Assembly (NCBI GenBank): GCA_009693795.1
Contig: SHWN01000008.1
Span: 1 to 35,667, forward strand
DNA: 35,667 bases
Origin: Acetobacteraceae bacterium
GTDB taxonomy: Bacteria > Pseudomonadota > Alphaproteobacteria > Acetobacterales > Acetobacteraceae
Reading direction: 5' to 3'
A program made the translations under genes and the position numbers. The notes beneath the pieces were generated by a model. The model was not told the DNA's origin. It saw only the letters and a list, made by a program, of their open reading frames with translations, and made no database searches. Within the stretch, counting starts at the first letter, position 1; each line of letters starts with the position of its first letter. Positions 8,576-17,253 of this stretch are shown here, piece after piece.

Positions 8576-9352
8576 TTACCGGCGTAATTCCATCTGGATC
8601 GGGCCATCGCGGCGACCATGGATGAATTGGTCGACCATCGGGTGGCCGCTTTCCATAAGGGCGGTGGCAGGGCCGCGCCAGACGATTTTGCCTTGGAAGA
8701 GCATCGCCGCCATATCGCCGATGCGGCGCGCGCTAACCATGTCGTGGGTGATGGCAATGGCGGTGCTGCCGAGGCGTTTGACGCAATCGACGATGAGGCC
8801 ATCGATCACCGCACCCATGATGGGATCGAGGCCGGTGGTGGGTTCGTCGAAAAACATTATCTCGGGACGCGCCGCGATGGCACGGGCGAGGGCAACGCGT
8901 TTTTGCATACCGCCGGAAAGCTCGTTGGGCAAGAGATCGCCAACGCTGGGGGCGAGACCGACTTGCGCCAGAAAATCACCGGCGGCGTCGCGGGCCTGGC
9001 CGCGCAGAAGTTTCCGCTGGGCGAGCAGGCCGAAGCAAATATTTTCCCAGACCGGGAGAGAGTCGAATAAGGCGCCGTTCTGGAACAGCATGCCGATGCG
9101 GGCGCGGGTTTTTCCCTGTGCCTCGCGCGGTTGGCTGAGGATGTCCTGGCCGTCGATTTCGATGGTTCCGGCATCGGGTTCGATTAGGCCGAGAATGCAT
9201 CTCAAGAGCACGGATTTGCCGGAGCCGGAGCCGCCGATGACGACGAGGGAGGTGCCGGAGGCAACATCCAGGTCAACGCCGTCCAGCACTTGTTTTGCGC
9301 CGAACTCCTTGCAGAGGCCGCGGATGCGGATTTTTGGAATGTCGGCGCTCAT
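8576..9352 (-). CDS. mlaF: Phospholipid/lipid ABC transporter ATP-binding protein (MlaF family)
   Basis: VIGGSGSGKSVLLRCILGLIEPDAGTIEIDGQDI; NELSGGMQKRVALARAIAARPEIMFFDEPTTGLDPIM. Confidence 0.9.
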   Translation of the reverse strand: MSADIPKIRIRGLCKEFGAKQVLDGVDLDVASGTSLVVIGGSGSGKSVLLRCILGLIEPDAGTIEIDGQDILSQPREAQGKTRARIGMLFQNGALFDSLPVWENICFGLLAQRKLLRGQARDAAGDFLAQVGLAPSVGDLLPNELSGGMQKRVALARAIAARPEIMFFDEPTTGLDPIMGAVIDGLIVDCVKRLGSTAIAITHDMVSARRIGDMAAMLFQGKIVWRGPATALMESGHPMVDQFIHGRRDGPIQMELRR

Positions 9353-10128
9353 CGGGCAAAGAACATTTCAGTGAGAATATAATCGAAGGCGAGGATGAGG
9401 ATGGAGGCGGCGACGACCGAGGCGGTGGTGGCCGCGCCGACGCCTTCGGCGCCGCCGCTTGAGCGATAACCCTGATAACAGCCCATCAAGGTGATGATGA
9501 AGCCGAACACGGCTGCTTTCACCAAACCGGAGACGACATCGTCGGTTTGCACAAAGTCGAGAGTGTTCTTTAGATAAGTGGCGGGGTTGAAACCGAGTTT
9601 CAGCGTTGCGACGATGAAACCGCCGAGCACGCCGAGAATATCCGCCACCACTACCAGCAACGGCAGCGCGATGGTCCCGGCAAGCAAACGCGGGGCGACG
9701 AGATATTTCATCGGGTTGGTAGAGAGGGTGGTGAGCGCGTCGATCTGATCCGTGACGCGCATAGTACCGATCTCGGCGGCCATGGCGGCGCCGACGCGCC
9801 CGGCCACCATCAGCCCGGCGAGCACGGGGCCAAGCTCACGCGTGACCGACAGAACCACCACATTCGCGACCGCGCTTTCCGCGGAGAAACGGGAAAAGCC
9901 GGTGAAAGATTGCAGCGCCAGCACCATGCCAGTGAAGATGGCGGTGAGGGCGACGACCGGTAGGGAGAAGAAGGCGATTTCCACCAGCGCACGCAGGAAC
10001 ATGCGGCCGTAAAAGGGTGGGTGAAAGATATGGAAAACACCAGTGGCGGCGAACAGCGCAATCGAACCGGCGACACGGCAGACGCCAATGCTTCCTCGCC
10101 CGACACTGGCAACCGCGTCGAGGATCAT
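9349..10128 (-). CDS. mlaE: MlaE family lipid ABC transporter permease
   Basis: ELGPVLAGLMVAGRVGAAMAAEIGTMRVTDQIDALTTLSTNPMKYLVAPRLLA is typical of MlaE. Confidence 0.92.
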   Translation of the reverse strand: MILDAVASVGRGSIGVCRVAGSIALFAATGVFHIFHPPFYGRMFLRALVEIAFFSLPVVALTAIFTGMVLALQSFTGFSRFSAESAVANVVVLSVTRELGPVLAGLMVAGRVGAAMAAEIGTMRVTDQIDALTTLSTNPMKYLVAPRLLAGTIALPLLVVVADILGVLGGFIVATLKLGFNPATYLKNTLDFVQTDDVVSGLVKAAVFGFIITLMGCYQGYRSSGGAEGVGAATTASVVAASILILAFDYILTEMFFAR

Positions 10129-11285
10129 GCGCCGTGGTAATTTCGGGTGATGCGGGCGCCGAGCGAGGTCAGGATCTCATAGCCGTTGGTGCCCGCCTGC
10201 GCGGCGACATCGTCGGGGCCATGCGCCGGGCCGAGCAGTTCCAGCATCGCGCCTGGGACGATGTCGGGCCGCGCGGTGACGTCGAACGTGGTCAGATCCA
10301 TGGAGACACGGCCTACCAGCGGAAGCGTGGTGCCGTCAAAGATGGCGGTGCCGCGATTGGAGAGGCTGCGAAGCCAGCCATCGGCGTAACCGATAGCGGC
10401 GGTGGCGATGCGGCGCGGGCCCAGCGGCGACGGGGGGGCGGTCCAGGTGGCGTTGTAGCCAATGGTTTCGCCGGCCATGACGTCGCGGATCTGCAAAACG
10501 CGCGCGCGCAAGTGAACCACCGATTGCATCGGATTCTTGTCCGTGGGCGTCGGGTTGATGCCGTAAAGGGCGGCGCCGGGGCGAGCGAGATCCGCGGCAA
10601 AGTCGGGGCCGAGGAATATGCCCGATGAATTGGTGATGCTGCGTGGCGCTGACGGTAGGCGGGCGCAGGCGGCGGCAAATTTTTCGCGTTGGCGTTGGTT
10701 CAATGGATCAGCGGCGATTTCCGATGACACCAGATGGGTCATGACATAGCGCAAATCGATGCCAGCCAGATACGACGGGTCATCAGCAATGGCGGATAAT
10801 TCATGCGCGTCAAGGCCGAGGCGGGACATGCCGGTATCGATATGCAGGATGGCCGGTAATTTTTTGTCCGCGGCGCGTGCAGCTTTGGTCCAGGCAGCGA
10901 TTTCGGCGAGGGAGCCGAGAGCGGGCAGGATGTCATGGGCGATGAAATCAGCCTCAGCGCCCGGTATCAGGCCGTTCAGGACGGCGAGGAAGTGGCCGGA
11001 AATATGTGGGCGGAGCGTGAGGGCCTCGGTCAGATGGGCGACGAAGAAATGCTGGCAGCCATTGCGTGCCAGATGTGCCGCGATCGTCGCGGCGCCCAGG
11101 CCATAGCCATCGGCTTTCACCACGGCGGCGACGCGACCAGAGGAATGTTTGTCGCAGAGCAGCCGATAGTTGGCGGCGATGGCGGAGAGGTCGATGTCCA
11201 GCACTGCGCTGGCGTGCGACGAAGGCAAAGCGTGGATACCCACATATGCAGGCACGACGGTTCGGGGCGTCCGCGGTGCGATCAA
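10125..11285 (-). CDS. alr: Alanine racemase
   Basis: AVLDIDLSAIAANYRLL...VAAVVKADGYGLGA (PLP Lys); GYNATWTAP...ATAAIGYADGWLRSLSNRG. Confidence 0.93.
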   Translation of the reverse strand: MIAPRTPRTVVPAYVGIHALPSSHASAVLDIDLSAIAANYRLLCDKHSSGRVAAVVKADGYGLGAATIAAHLARNGCQHFFVAHLTEALTLRPHISGHFLAVLNGLIPGAEADFIAHDILPALGSLAEIAAWTKAARAADKKLPAILHIDTGMSRLGLDAHELSAIADDPSYLAGIDLRYVMTHLVSSEIAADPLNQRQREKFAAACARLPSAPRSITNSSGIFLGPDFAADLARPGAALYGINPTPTDKNPMQSVVHLRARVLQIRDVMAGETIGYNATWTAPPSPLGPRRIATAAIGYADGWLRSLSNRGTAIFDGTTLPLVGRVSMDLTTFDVTARPDIVPGAMLELLGPAHGPDDVAAQAGTNGYEILTSLGARITRNYHGA

Positions 11286-12781
11286 TTATCTCTCTGCCCG
11301 AAATGGTGTGGATCGAGATCAGCGAACCGGGTAAACTCGCCTTCGAAGAACAGCGGCACCATGCCGGTGGGGCCGTGGCGCTGCTTGGCGAGGATGAGTT
11401 CGGCCTTGTTGTGGACTTCCTCCATGTCGCGCTGCCATTTTTCCAGCGAGGCCTGGAATTTATCTTCCGAATCGAAACCCATTTGTTTGGGGGTGCGTTG
11501 GGCGAGGTAGTATTCGTCGCGGTAAATGAACATAACCGCGTCGGCATCTTGTTCGATGGTGCCCGATTCACGCAGATCGGAAAGTTGTGGGCGTTTATCT
11601 TCCCGGCTTTCAACTGCGCGCGATAGTTGAGAGAGGGCGAGCACCGGCACCGCCAGTTCCTTGGCGATGGCTTTCAGGCCTTGCGTGATTTGGCTGATTT
11701 CCAGCACCCGGTTTTCCGGGCGGGTACCGACGCTGGGGCGCATCAGTTGCAGATAATCGACGACAATGAGGGCAAGCCCCTTGGTGCGCTTCAGGCGCCG
11801 ACAGCGGGTGCGCATGGCAGAGAGCGTGAGCGCCGGCGTGTCGTCGATCTCGATCGGCAGCAACGAAATGTCACGGCTGACTTCGACGAATTTGTCGAAA
11901 TCGCGCTGGGCGATATCGCCGCGACGAATGCGGTCCGAGGAAATACGCGATTCCTCGGCTAGTAGACGGGTGGCAAGCTGTTCGGAGCTCATTTCCAGGG
12001 AAAAAATCGCGACCGCGCCCCTGGGGACGACATCGGCGCCGCGTTCGCGGGCCTCGGCCCGCAAGGCCTTCGCGGCGCCAAAAGCGATCTTTGTGGCAAG
12101 CGCGGTTTTGCCCATGCCCGGGCGACCGGCAAGGATGAGCAGATCCGAGGGATGAAACCCACCCATCTTCTTGTCCAGATCGCGCAGCCCGGTGGACAGA
12201 CCCGAGACATGGCCGACGCGTTTAAAGGCGCGGTCGGCACCCTGGATGGCATCGGTCAGGGCGCGCTCGAACGTTATAAACCCGCCATCGGAACCGCGCG
12301 CGGTGGCGAGGTTGAACAAAGATTGCTCGGCGAATTCGATCTGTTTGGGGCCGTCGAGTTCGGCATCAGCGCCGAAGGCGTTGTTGACAGTGATTTCACC
12401 GATATCGATCAGCTGGCGGCGCAGCCAGGTGTCGTAGATGGCGCGGCCATAATCGCCAGCATTGATGATGCCGACCATGGCGGTGAGGAGTTGGGCCAGA
12501 TAGGCGGTGCCACCGACCTCATCGAGGATGCCGGCATGTTCGAATTCCGCCTTTAGCGTGATGGCGTCGGCCAGTTGGCCGGCCTCGATCCGCCGGGCGA
12601 TGGATTGAAAGATGCGGCCATGGATGGGGTCGAGGAAATGTTCGGGGGCGAGGAATTCGGCAACGCGCTCATAGGCTTTGTTGTTGGCGAGCAGGGCGCC
12701 GAGCAGCGCCTGCTCGGCCTGCTGATTGGCCGGGGGCAGGCGTTGCGAAAAGCCGAGAAGCGGAGAATCGCTGCTGTTCAT
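11282..12781 (-). CDS. dnaB: Replicative DNA helicase DnaB
   Basis: LPPANQQAEQALLGALLANNKAYERVAEFL; DLLILAGRPGMGKTALATKIA; VVDYLQLM; LSQLSRAVESREDKRPQLSDLRESGTIEQDADAVMFIYRDEYY. Confidence 0.97.
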   Translation of the reverse strand: MNSSDSPLLGFSQRLPPANQQAEQALLGALLANNKAYERVAEFLAPEHFLDPIHGRIFQSIARRIEAGQLADAITLKAEFEHAGILDEVGGTAYLAQLLTAMVGIINAGDYGRAIYDTWLRRQLIDIGEITVNNAFGADAELDGPKQIEFAEQSLFNLATARGSDGGFITFERALTDAIQGADRAFKRVGHVSGLSTGLRDLDKKMGGFHPSDLLILAGRPGMGKTALATKIAFGAAKALRAEARERGADVVPRGAVAIFSLEMSSEQLATRLLAEESRISSDRIRRGDIAQRDFDKFVEVSRDISLLPIEIDDTPALTLSAMRTRCRRLKRTKGLALIVVDYLQLMRPSVGTRPENRVLEISQITQGLKAIAKELAVPVLALSQLSRAVESREDKRPQLSDLRESGTIEQDADAVMFIYRDEYYLAQRTPKQMGFDSEDKFQASLEKWQRDMEEVHNKAELILAKQRHGPTGMVPLFFEGEFTRFADLDPHHFGQRDN

Positions 12782-12819
12782 ATAACTCCATCATAGCGCA
12801 AACATCGCGCGATGGGACC

Positions 12820-12847
12820 TGTGGATAGCGTGGATAGCGTGGATAGC
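12820..12847 (-). promoter_or_regulatory. Three tandem 9-bp repeats (GTGGATAGC; reverse complement GCTATCCAC), DnaA-box-like, upstream of dnaB
   Basis: ctgtggatagcgtggatagcgtggatagcgtg; minus strand carries CTATCCACA, one mismatch from TTATCCACA. Function not demonstrated. Confidence 0.45.
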
Positions 12848-12868
12848 GTGAGCAGAATCCAAAACCCG

Positions 12869-13752
12869 CTATGCGCCGACGGTCCAGTACGACACCATGG
12901 AGAGTTGGCTGTCGGAAATATAGTCGCGCGTAAGGGGGATATTCTTCTGGTCGGGCGCGATCTGTAGTTGAAATAACGCATGGCGATTATGGTGGAAGGT
13001 AAGTTCGTCGGCTCGGCAGATTGTGTGCAGCAGCATCAGGCCCTCCGGTGCCAGGCATTTGCGGGTAGTGGCGAAGAATTCCGCGTAATGGTTGACGCCC
13101 ACATGTTCAAACATGCGACGGAGACGATGCGGCCGAATTTTTGATCGACCGAGCGATAGTCGCGCAATTCAAAGCGCACATGATTGGAGAGGCCCTGAGC
13201 GGCGGCGCGGGAGCGAGCTTCGGTGAGTTGTTCCTGTGACAATGTCACGCTGAGAACATGGGCACCGCGATCGCGCGCGAAGCTGAGCGCCAGCCCACCC
13301 CCGCTGCAACCGATATCCAGCACCCTGAGGCCGGGACGGCCGAGAAGAGTCTTGGCGGCGATATAGTGATGGGCGACATTGCGTTGGGCGCGGGATGCCG
13401 GATTGTATTGATCGATCCGCCGCCGCAGCCGGCCCCGCGCGTAGCCCAGGCGCATGAGCGGATGCTTCGCCCCACTCGCGGTCTGATTAAGGATGATCAG
13501 TTCCAGAAAATCATAGATCGAGCCCTGCAGCGGCAGGAGATGGCCGTTCATGTAAGCCTCGCCAAAGGCCAGAGTCGGGTGGAAAATCAACCGGCGGGTT
13601 ATCCCGTGCGTCGCGGAGAACCGCCCCGGCTTGCGGACCGGAGCCGGGCGGGGCGGGGCGGCATAGATTTGCTCACGCCCATCAGGCCAACGCAGCATCA
13701 ATAGCCCTCGCGTGATGAACCTCCTCAAGATGGCATCCAGCGCCCTTTGCAT
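12869..13752 (-). pseudogene. cfa: Cyclopropane-fatty-acyl-phospholipid synthase, frameshifted and internally deleted
   Basis: Frame 1 (13036..13752): LRVLDIGCSGGGLALSFARDRGAHVLSVTLSQEQLTEA...FGRIVSV, then homology moves to the 12869..13114 frame: MFEHVGVNHYAEFFATTRKCLAPEGLMLLHTICRADE. That joins directly to LTFHHNRHALFQLQIAPDQKNIPLTRDYI, the normal C-terminus. Confidence 0.85.
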
Positions 13753-13813
13753 GGCGTGTTGCCTCCTTGGCAGTCCTCCTTTAGCTATCTTGCCCGGTTT
13801 TTGGAGGGGGGGG

Positions 13814-13860
13814 CGTTAAAAAAAGAAACAGGTCAGCCGTCCAAAAAGGACAGCTGACCC
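13814..13860 (-). terminator. Rho-independent terminator downstream of rplI
   Basis: Minus strand GGTCAGCTGTCC-TTTTT-GGACGGCTGACC-TGTTTCTTTTTTT, 12-bp stem and T tract. Confidence 0.85.
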
Positions 13861-13885
13861 ACATTTTCAGATCACAGATAAGCGA

Positions 13886-14446
13886 TCAGGCTTCGGGTTC
13901 GGCGCCTGCGTCGAACACGGCTTCCGCCGCGGCCGCCGCTTCCTCAGCTGCCAGACCGATGGCTTCGCCACGTGCCTGCTTCTCGGCCTCCTCGGTCGAG
14001 CGCGCGACGTTGACCGCGACGGTCATCGAGACTTCCGGATGCAGCACGACGCGGACCTGGGTCAGGCCCAGCATCTTGATCGGCTGTTCCAAAATCACCT
14101 GCTGGCGGTTCACGGAAAGACCCCCTTCGGCGCATCCATCAGCGATATCGCGCGAGGAGACGGAGCCATAAAGACTGCCCGATTCGCCGGCCTGACGGAT
14201 GATGATGACAGATAACCCACCCACCCGTTCGGCGATGCGTTCGGCTTCTTCACGGCGCTTGATGTTCTGCGCTTCCAGATGTGTCCGCTGCGTCTCAAAC
14301 TGGGCCAGATTGGCCTTGTTGGCGCGCAATGCCTTTTTTTGTGGCAGCAGGAAGTTGCGGGCATAGCCCGGCTTCACTTTCACCACATCGCCCATTTGCC
14401 CGAGCTTATCGACGCGCTGGAGCAGAACCACTTCGAGATTGGCCAT
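13886..14446 (-). CDS. rplI: 50S ribosomal protein L9
   Basis: [42 protein letters not shown]. Confidence 0.97.
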   Translation of the reverse strand: MANLEVVLLQRVDKLGQMGDVVKVKPGYARNFLLPQKKALRANKANLAQFETQRTHLEAQNIKRREEAERIAERVGGLSVIIIRQAGESGSLYGSVSSRDIADGCAEGGLSVNRQQVILEQPIKMLGLTQVRVVLHPEVSMTVAVNVARSTEEAEKQARGEAIGLAAEEAAAAAEAVFDAGAEPEA

Positions 14447-14460
14447 GATGCGTGTTTCCC

Positions 14461-14748
14461 TTAGGCCAGAATATAGGGCAGCAGGGCCAGGAAGCGGGCG
14501 CGCTTGATGGCATTCGCAAGTTCACGCTGCTTCTTGGCGGAGACCGCCGTTATGCGCGACGGCACGATCTTGCCGCGCTCGGACAGGAAACGCGAGAGCA
14601 GGCGCACATCCTTGTAATCGATCACTGGCGCGTTGGGGCCGGAAAACGGGCAGGATTTACGGCGACGATAGAAGGGGCGACGGGCCCCTGCGGCGCTGCT
14701 GCCACCGCGACGGTCGCCGGGGCCGGATTCTTCGTTGGTTTCGGACAT
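14461..14748 (-). CDS. rpsR: 30S ribosomal protein S18
   Basis: [70 protein letters not shown]. Confidence 0.97.
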   Translation of the reverse strand: MSETNEESGPGDRRGGSSAAGARRPFYRRRKSCPFSGPNAPVIDYKDVRLLSRFLSERGKIVPSRITAVSAKKQRELANAIKRARFLALLPYILA

Positions 14749-14751
14749 GGT

Positions 14752-15228
14752 TTACTCCTCCCCTGCCATGGGTTCATCGGCACGGAATTCATCGCGGGCA
14801 CGATATTCCTCCCGATCGCCGAATTCACGGCGGCCACCCCCGCCACGCCCGGATTCAAACCGTCCGGCCGGCTTCGGGCCACGGAAACCGCGTTCGCGGT
14901 CGTCCGGCTTGCGCGACAGGATGGCGGACGGGGCTTCATCGATGGTTTCGATGCGGATGGTCATGAAGCGCAGAATGTCTTCATTGATGCGCAGCTGGCG
15001 CTCCATCTCGTTGACGGATGCCGGCTTGGCGTCCAGGCCGAGCAGCATGTAATGGCCCTTCCGGTTCTTCTTGATCCGGTAGGCTAGGCTGCGCAGGCCC
15101 CAATATTCGCGCTTCTTCACCGCGCCACCCTCCGCTTCCATTTGCGCGGCAATGGCGTCGGCAACAGCCTCCACCTGTTGTTGCGTGACGTCGTTGCGTG
15201 CGATCAGCACGCATTCATACAAGGGCAT
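14752..15228 (-). CDS. rpsF: 30S ribosomal protein S6
   Basis: MPLYECVLIARNDVTQQQVEAVADAIAAQMEAEGGAVKKREYWGLRSLAYRIKKNRKGHYMLLGLDAKP; start refined to 15228. Confidence 0.95.
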   Translation of the reverse strand: MPLYECVLIARNDVTQQQVEAVADAIAAQMEAEGGAVKKREYWGLRSLAYRIKKNRKGHYMLLGLDAKPASVNEMERQLRINEDILRFMTIRIETIDEAPSAILSRKPDDRERGFRGPKPAGRFESGRGGGGRREFGDREEYRARDEFRADEPMAGEE

Positions 15229-15631
15229 GTGCACTCCCTCCGGATTGTCTCGTCCGTGGCCAATTGGCCTCTCTATCCCCATGGCAGAGCGGACATAGCC
15301 GACGGTTGCCCACCGCCAGCAGGGAAGGCGCAGCTTGAAGCATGCTTCCGGCCGGGACGCAACGGGCCGTGCTTCGGTGTGGCGGTGACGCTTCGGTCGA
15401 CAGGCCCTGGGGGCTGGGGACTTTGAGCATAGGAATCTGTGGCTTTATAGTTACAATTCGGGAGAAACCGCCATGCTGCGCATCTGCTACGACCGGAAAT
15501 GACCTAAAATCGCTTTGTCCGGACCGTGGCGGCATGCCACACCGTCGCCCCGAGCCGCGGCTGGACTATGACTTTCGTATAAATCTCGCGGCACCTGCTG
15601 TCTCGCCCACGTATAAACAGGAATACCGGAT

Positions 15632-16714
15632 ATGACGAAATTGCGGACAAGCCTTCTGACAGCTATCGCGCTGGCCGTGCCCTTGGCGCTACTGGCCCCC
15701 GCCGCACAGGCACAGCCGGTAAACGGGCTGTATGTAGCCGCTGGCGCCGGGGTGAACTTCCTGCAGAACTTCTCGGCCGGAGAGTACAATGATGGCAGGA
15801 GTGCGGCGGCAAACGATTGGGGCAAGGCCTCGGGACGCCTCGGTTTCGCCAGTGTCGCCAGTATCGGCTGGGGCTTTGGCAATGGCCAGCGGGCAGAAAT
15901 CGAAGGCAACTTGCACGACAGCCAGGTCAAATGCTGCACGCTAAATGCCGGCAGATCGGTTGCTTCCAACGGTGGCGGGCGTCTGGCCACTTATGGCGTG
16001 ATGGCCAACGCCCTGTTTGACATAAATATCGGCGCCAGTTGGATCACTCCTTATATCGGTGCCGGCGTCGGCTATGCCTGGCGCCAAGCCAAGAACGTCT
16101 ACAATGGGAGCGATACCGACGGTGACAATGCAAATAGCACTGACGGTAGTTTTGCCTATCAGGCCATCGCCGGCGCGGCCTTCCCTATCTCCGGCGCGCC
16201 GGGTCTTTCGCTGACCGCCGAGTACCGCTTCTTTGGAACGCTGAACACCTCGCACAACAATCCCCATGAGGCCGGCACCCATATCAAGCTCGGCAACGGT
16301 AATAACCACTCCATCCTGCTCGGTCTGAGCTATGCATTCAACGCGGTGCCGGCGGCGGTAATAGCACCGGTCGCGGCACCGGCAGGAAAATCCTTCCTGG
16401 TGTTCTTCGATTGGGACAAATCGACCCTGACTGATCGCGCCCGCGGCATCATTCGCGAAGCGGCGGCGGCGTCGAAGACCACGCAGCATACCCGCGTGGA
16501 AGTTAACGGCTATGCGGATACCACGGGCAACCCGAAATACAATCAGGGCATCTCGATGCGCCGCGCGCAGATGGTCGCTGCGGAACTGGTGCGCAACGGC
16601 GTCCCCAAGGGCGAAATCGCCATCAAGGCGTTCGGCGACACCGTGCTCCTCGTCCCCACCGGACCCGGCGTGCGCGAGCCGCAGAACCGCCGCGTGGAAA
16701 TTTTTATCCGCTGA
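15632..16714 (+). CDS. OmpA family outer membrane protein (beta-barrel plus C-terminal OmpA domain)
   Basis: Signal peptide MTKLRTSLLTAIALAVPLALLAPAAQAQ; FLVFFDWDKSTLTDRARGIIREAA...VEVNGYADTTGNPKYNQGISMRRAQMVAAELVRNGV. Confidence 0.92.
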   Translation: MTKLRTSLLTAIALAVPLALLAPAAQAQPVNGLYVAAGAGVNFLQNFSAGEYNDGRSAAANDWGKASGRLGFASVASIGWGFGNGQRAEIEGNLHDSQVKCCTLNAGRSVASNGGGRLATYGVMANALFDINIGASWITPYIGAGVGYAWRQAKNVYNGSDTDGDNANSTDGSFAYQAIAGAAFPISGAPGLSLTAEYRFFGTLNTSHNNPHEAGTHIKLGNGNNHSILLGLSYAFNAVPAAVIAPVAAPAGKSFLVFFDWDKSTLTDRARGIIREAAAASKTTQHTRVEVNGYADTTGNPKYNQGISMRRAQMVAAELVRNGVPKGEIAIKAFGDTVLLVPTGPGVREPQNRRVEIFIR

Positions 16715-16738
16715 TCCCACGGATCATCGGCCGATCGG

Positions 16739-16768
16739 AAAAAGGGCACCGCAAGGTGTCCTTTTTTT
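16739..16768 (+). terminator. Rho-independent terminator after the OmpA-family gene
   Basis: aaaaaGGGCACC-GCAA-GGTGTCCttttttt; GNRA-type loop. Confidence 0.85.
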
Positions 16769-16931
16769 ATCCGCCCGCGCACCATGTCAGTTGGCATATT
16801 TAATAAACCCCCAACAGTAGGTGTATTTTCTTAACATTACCAGGAAAGTCCCAACCGATGCAGCCCCACCCACCTCTTTTGCCATCCTCTCGCTCGCCTG
16901 ATCGCCGCCTGCCTGCCAAAGCAGAATCCGA

Positions 16932-17190
16932 TCATTCTGGCTCGTACTGGGCAGCGGTGCAGTAGTTTGCGCATTCTCGCATGGTGAACATTGAGCAGGC
17001 TTTGCCGATAGCGTCCCAGAGATCATTGATGGGGCGTGCAGCCGCTTTGCGCAGGATTAATTTGAGCTTCGCGAAGGCGTTCTCGATCAGGTTGAAGTCT
17101 AGTAAGTATGGCGGGAGGTAGCGTAGCTCGGCGCCTGCTGCCTAGATGGCGTCGTGAACAGCGGCTCTACGGTCCCCCGGCGTGGCTGCG
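16932..17190 (-). mobile_element. IS630-family transposase 3' remnant with an internal stop
   Basis: Minus-strand translation GDRRAAVHDAI*AAGAELRYLPPYLLDFNLIENAFAKLKLILRKAAARPINDLWDAIGKACSMFTMRECANYCTAAQYEPE* matches the IS630 C-terminal DDE region (...RYLPPYSPDFNPIE...). Right boundary approximate. Confidence 0.82.
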
Positions 17191-17253
17191 CGGCCGCCAT
17201 CAATTCAAGATGAATCTCAACAGGCCATAGGTAACGAATGCTCTATCCTGCCC

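Noticed and set aside
15258-15269. 12-bp palindrome GGCCAATTGGCC upstream of rpsF
   Set aside because: Short palindromes of this size occur by chance; no associated regulator or second copy seen.
15229-15631. Possible structured ncRNA (e.g. SRP RNA) in the rpsF-ompA intergenic region
   Set aside because: No conserved SRP, 6S or tmRNA motif could be identified by eye; would need an Infernal/Rfam scan.
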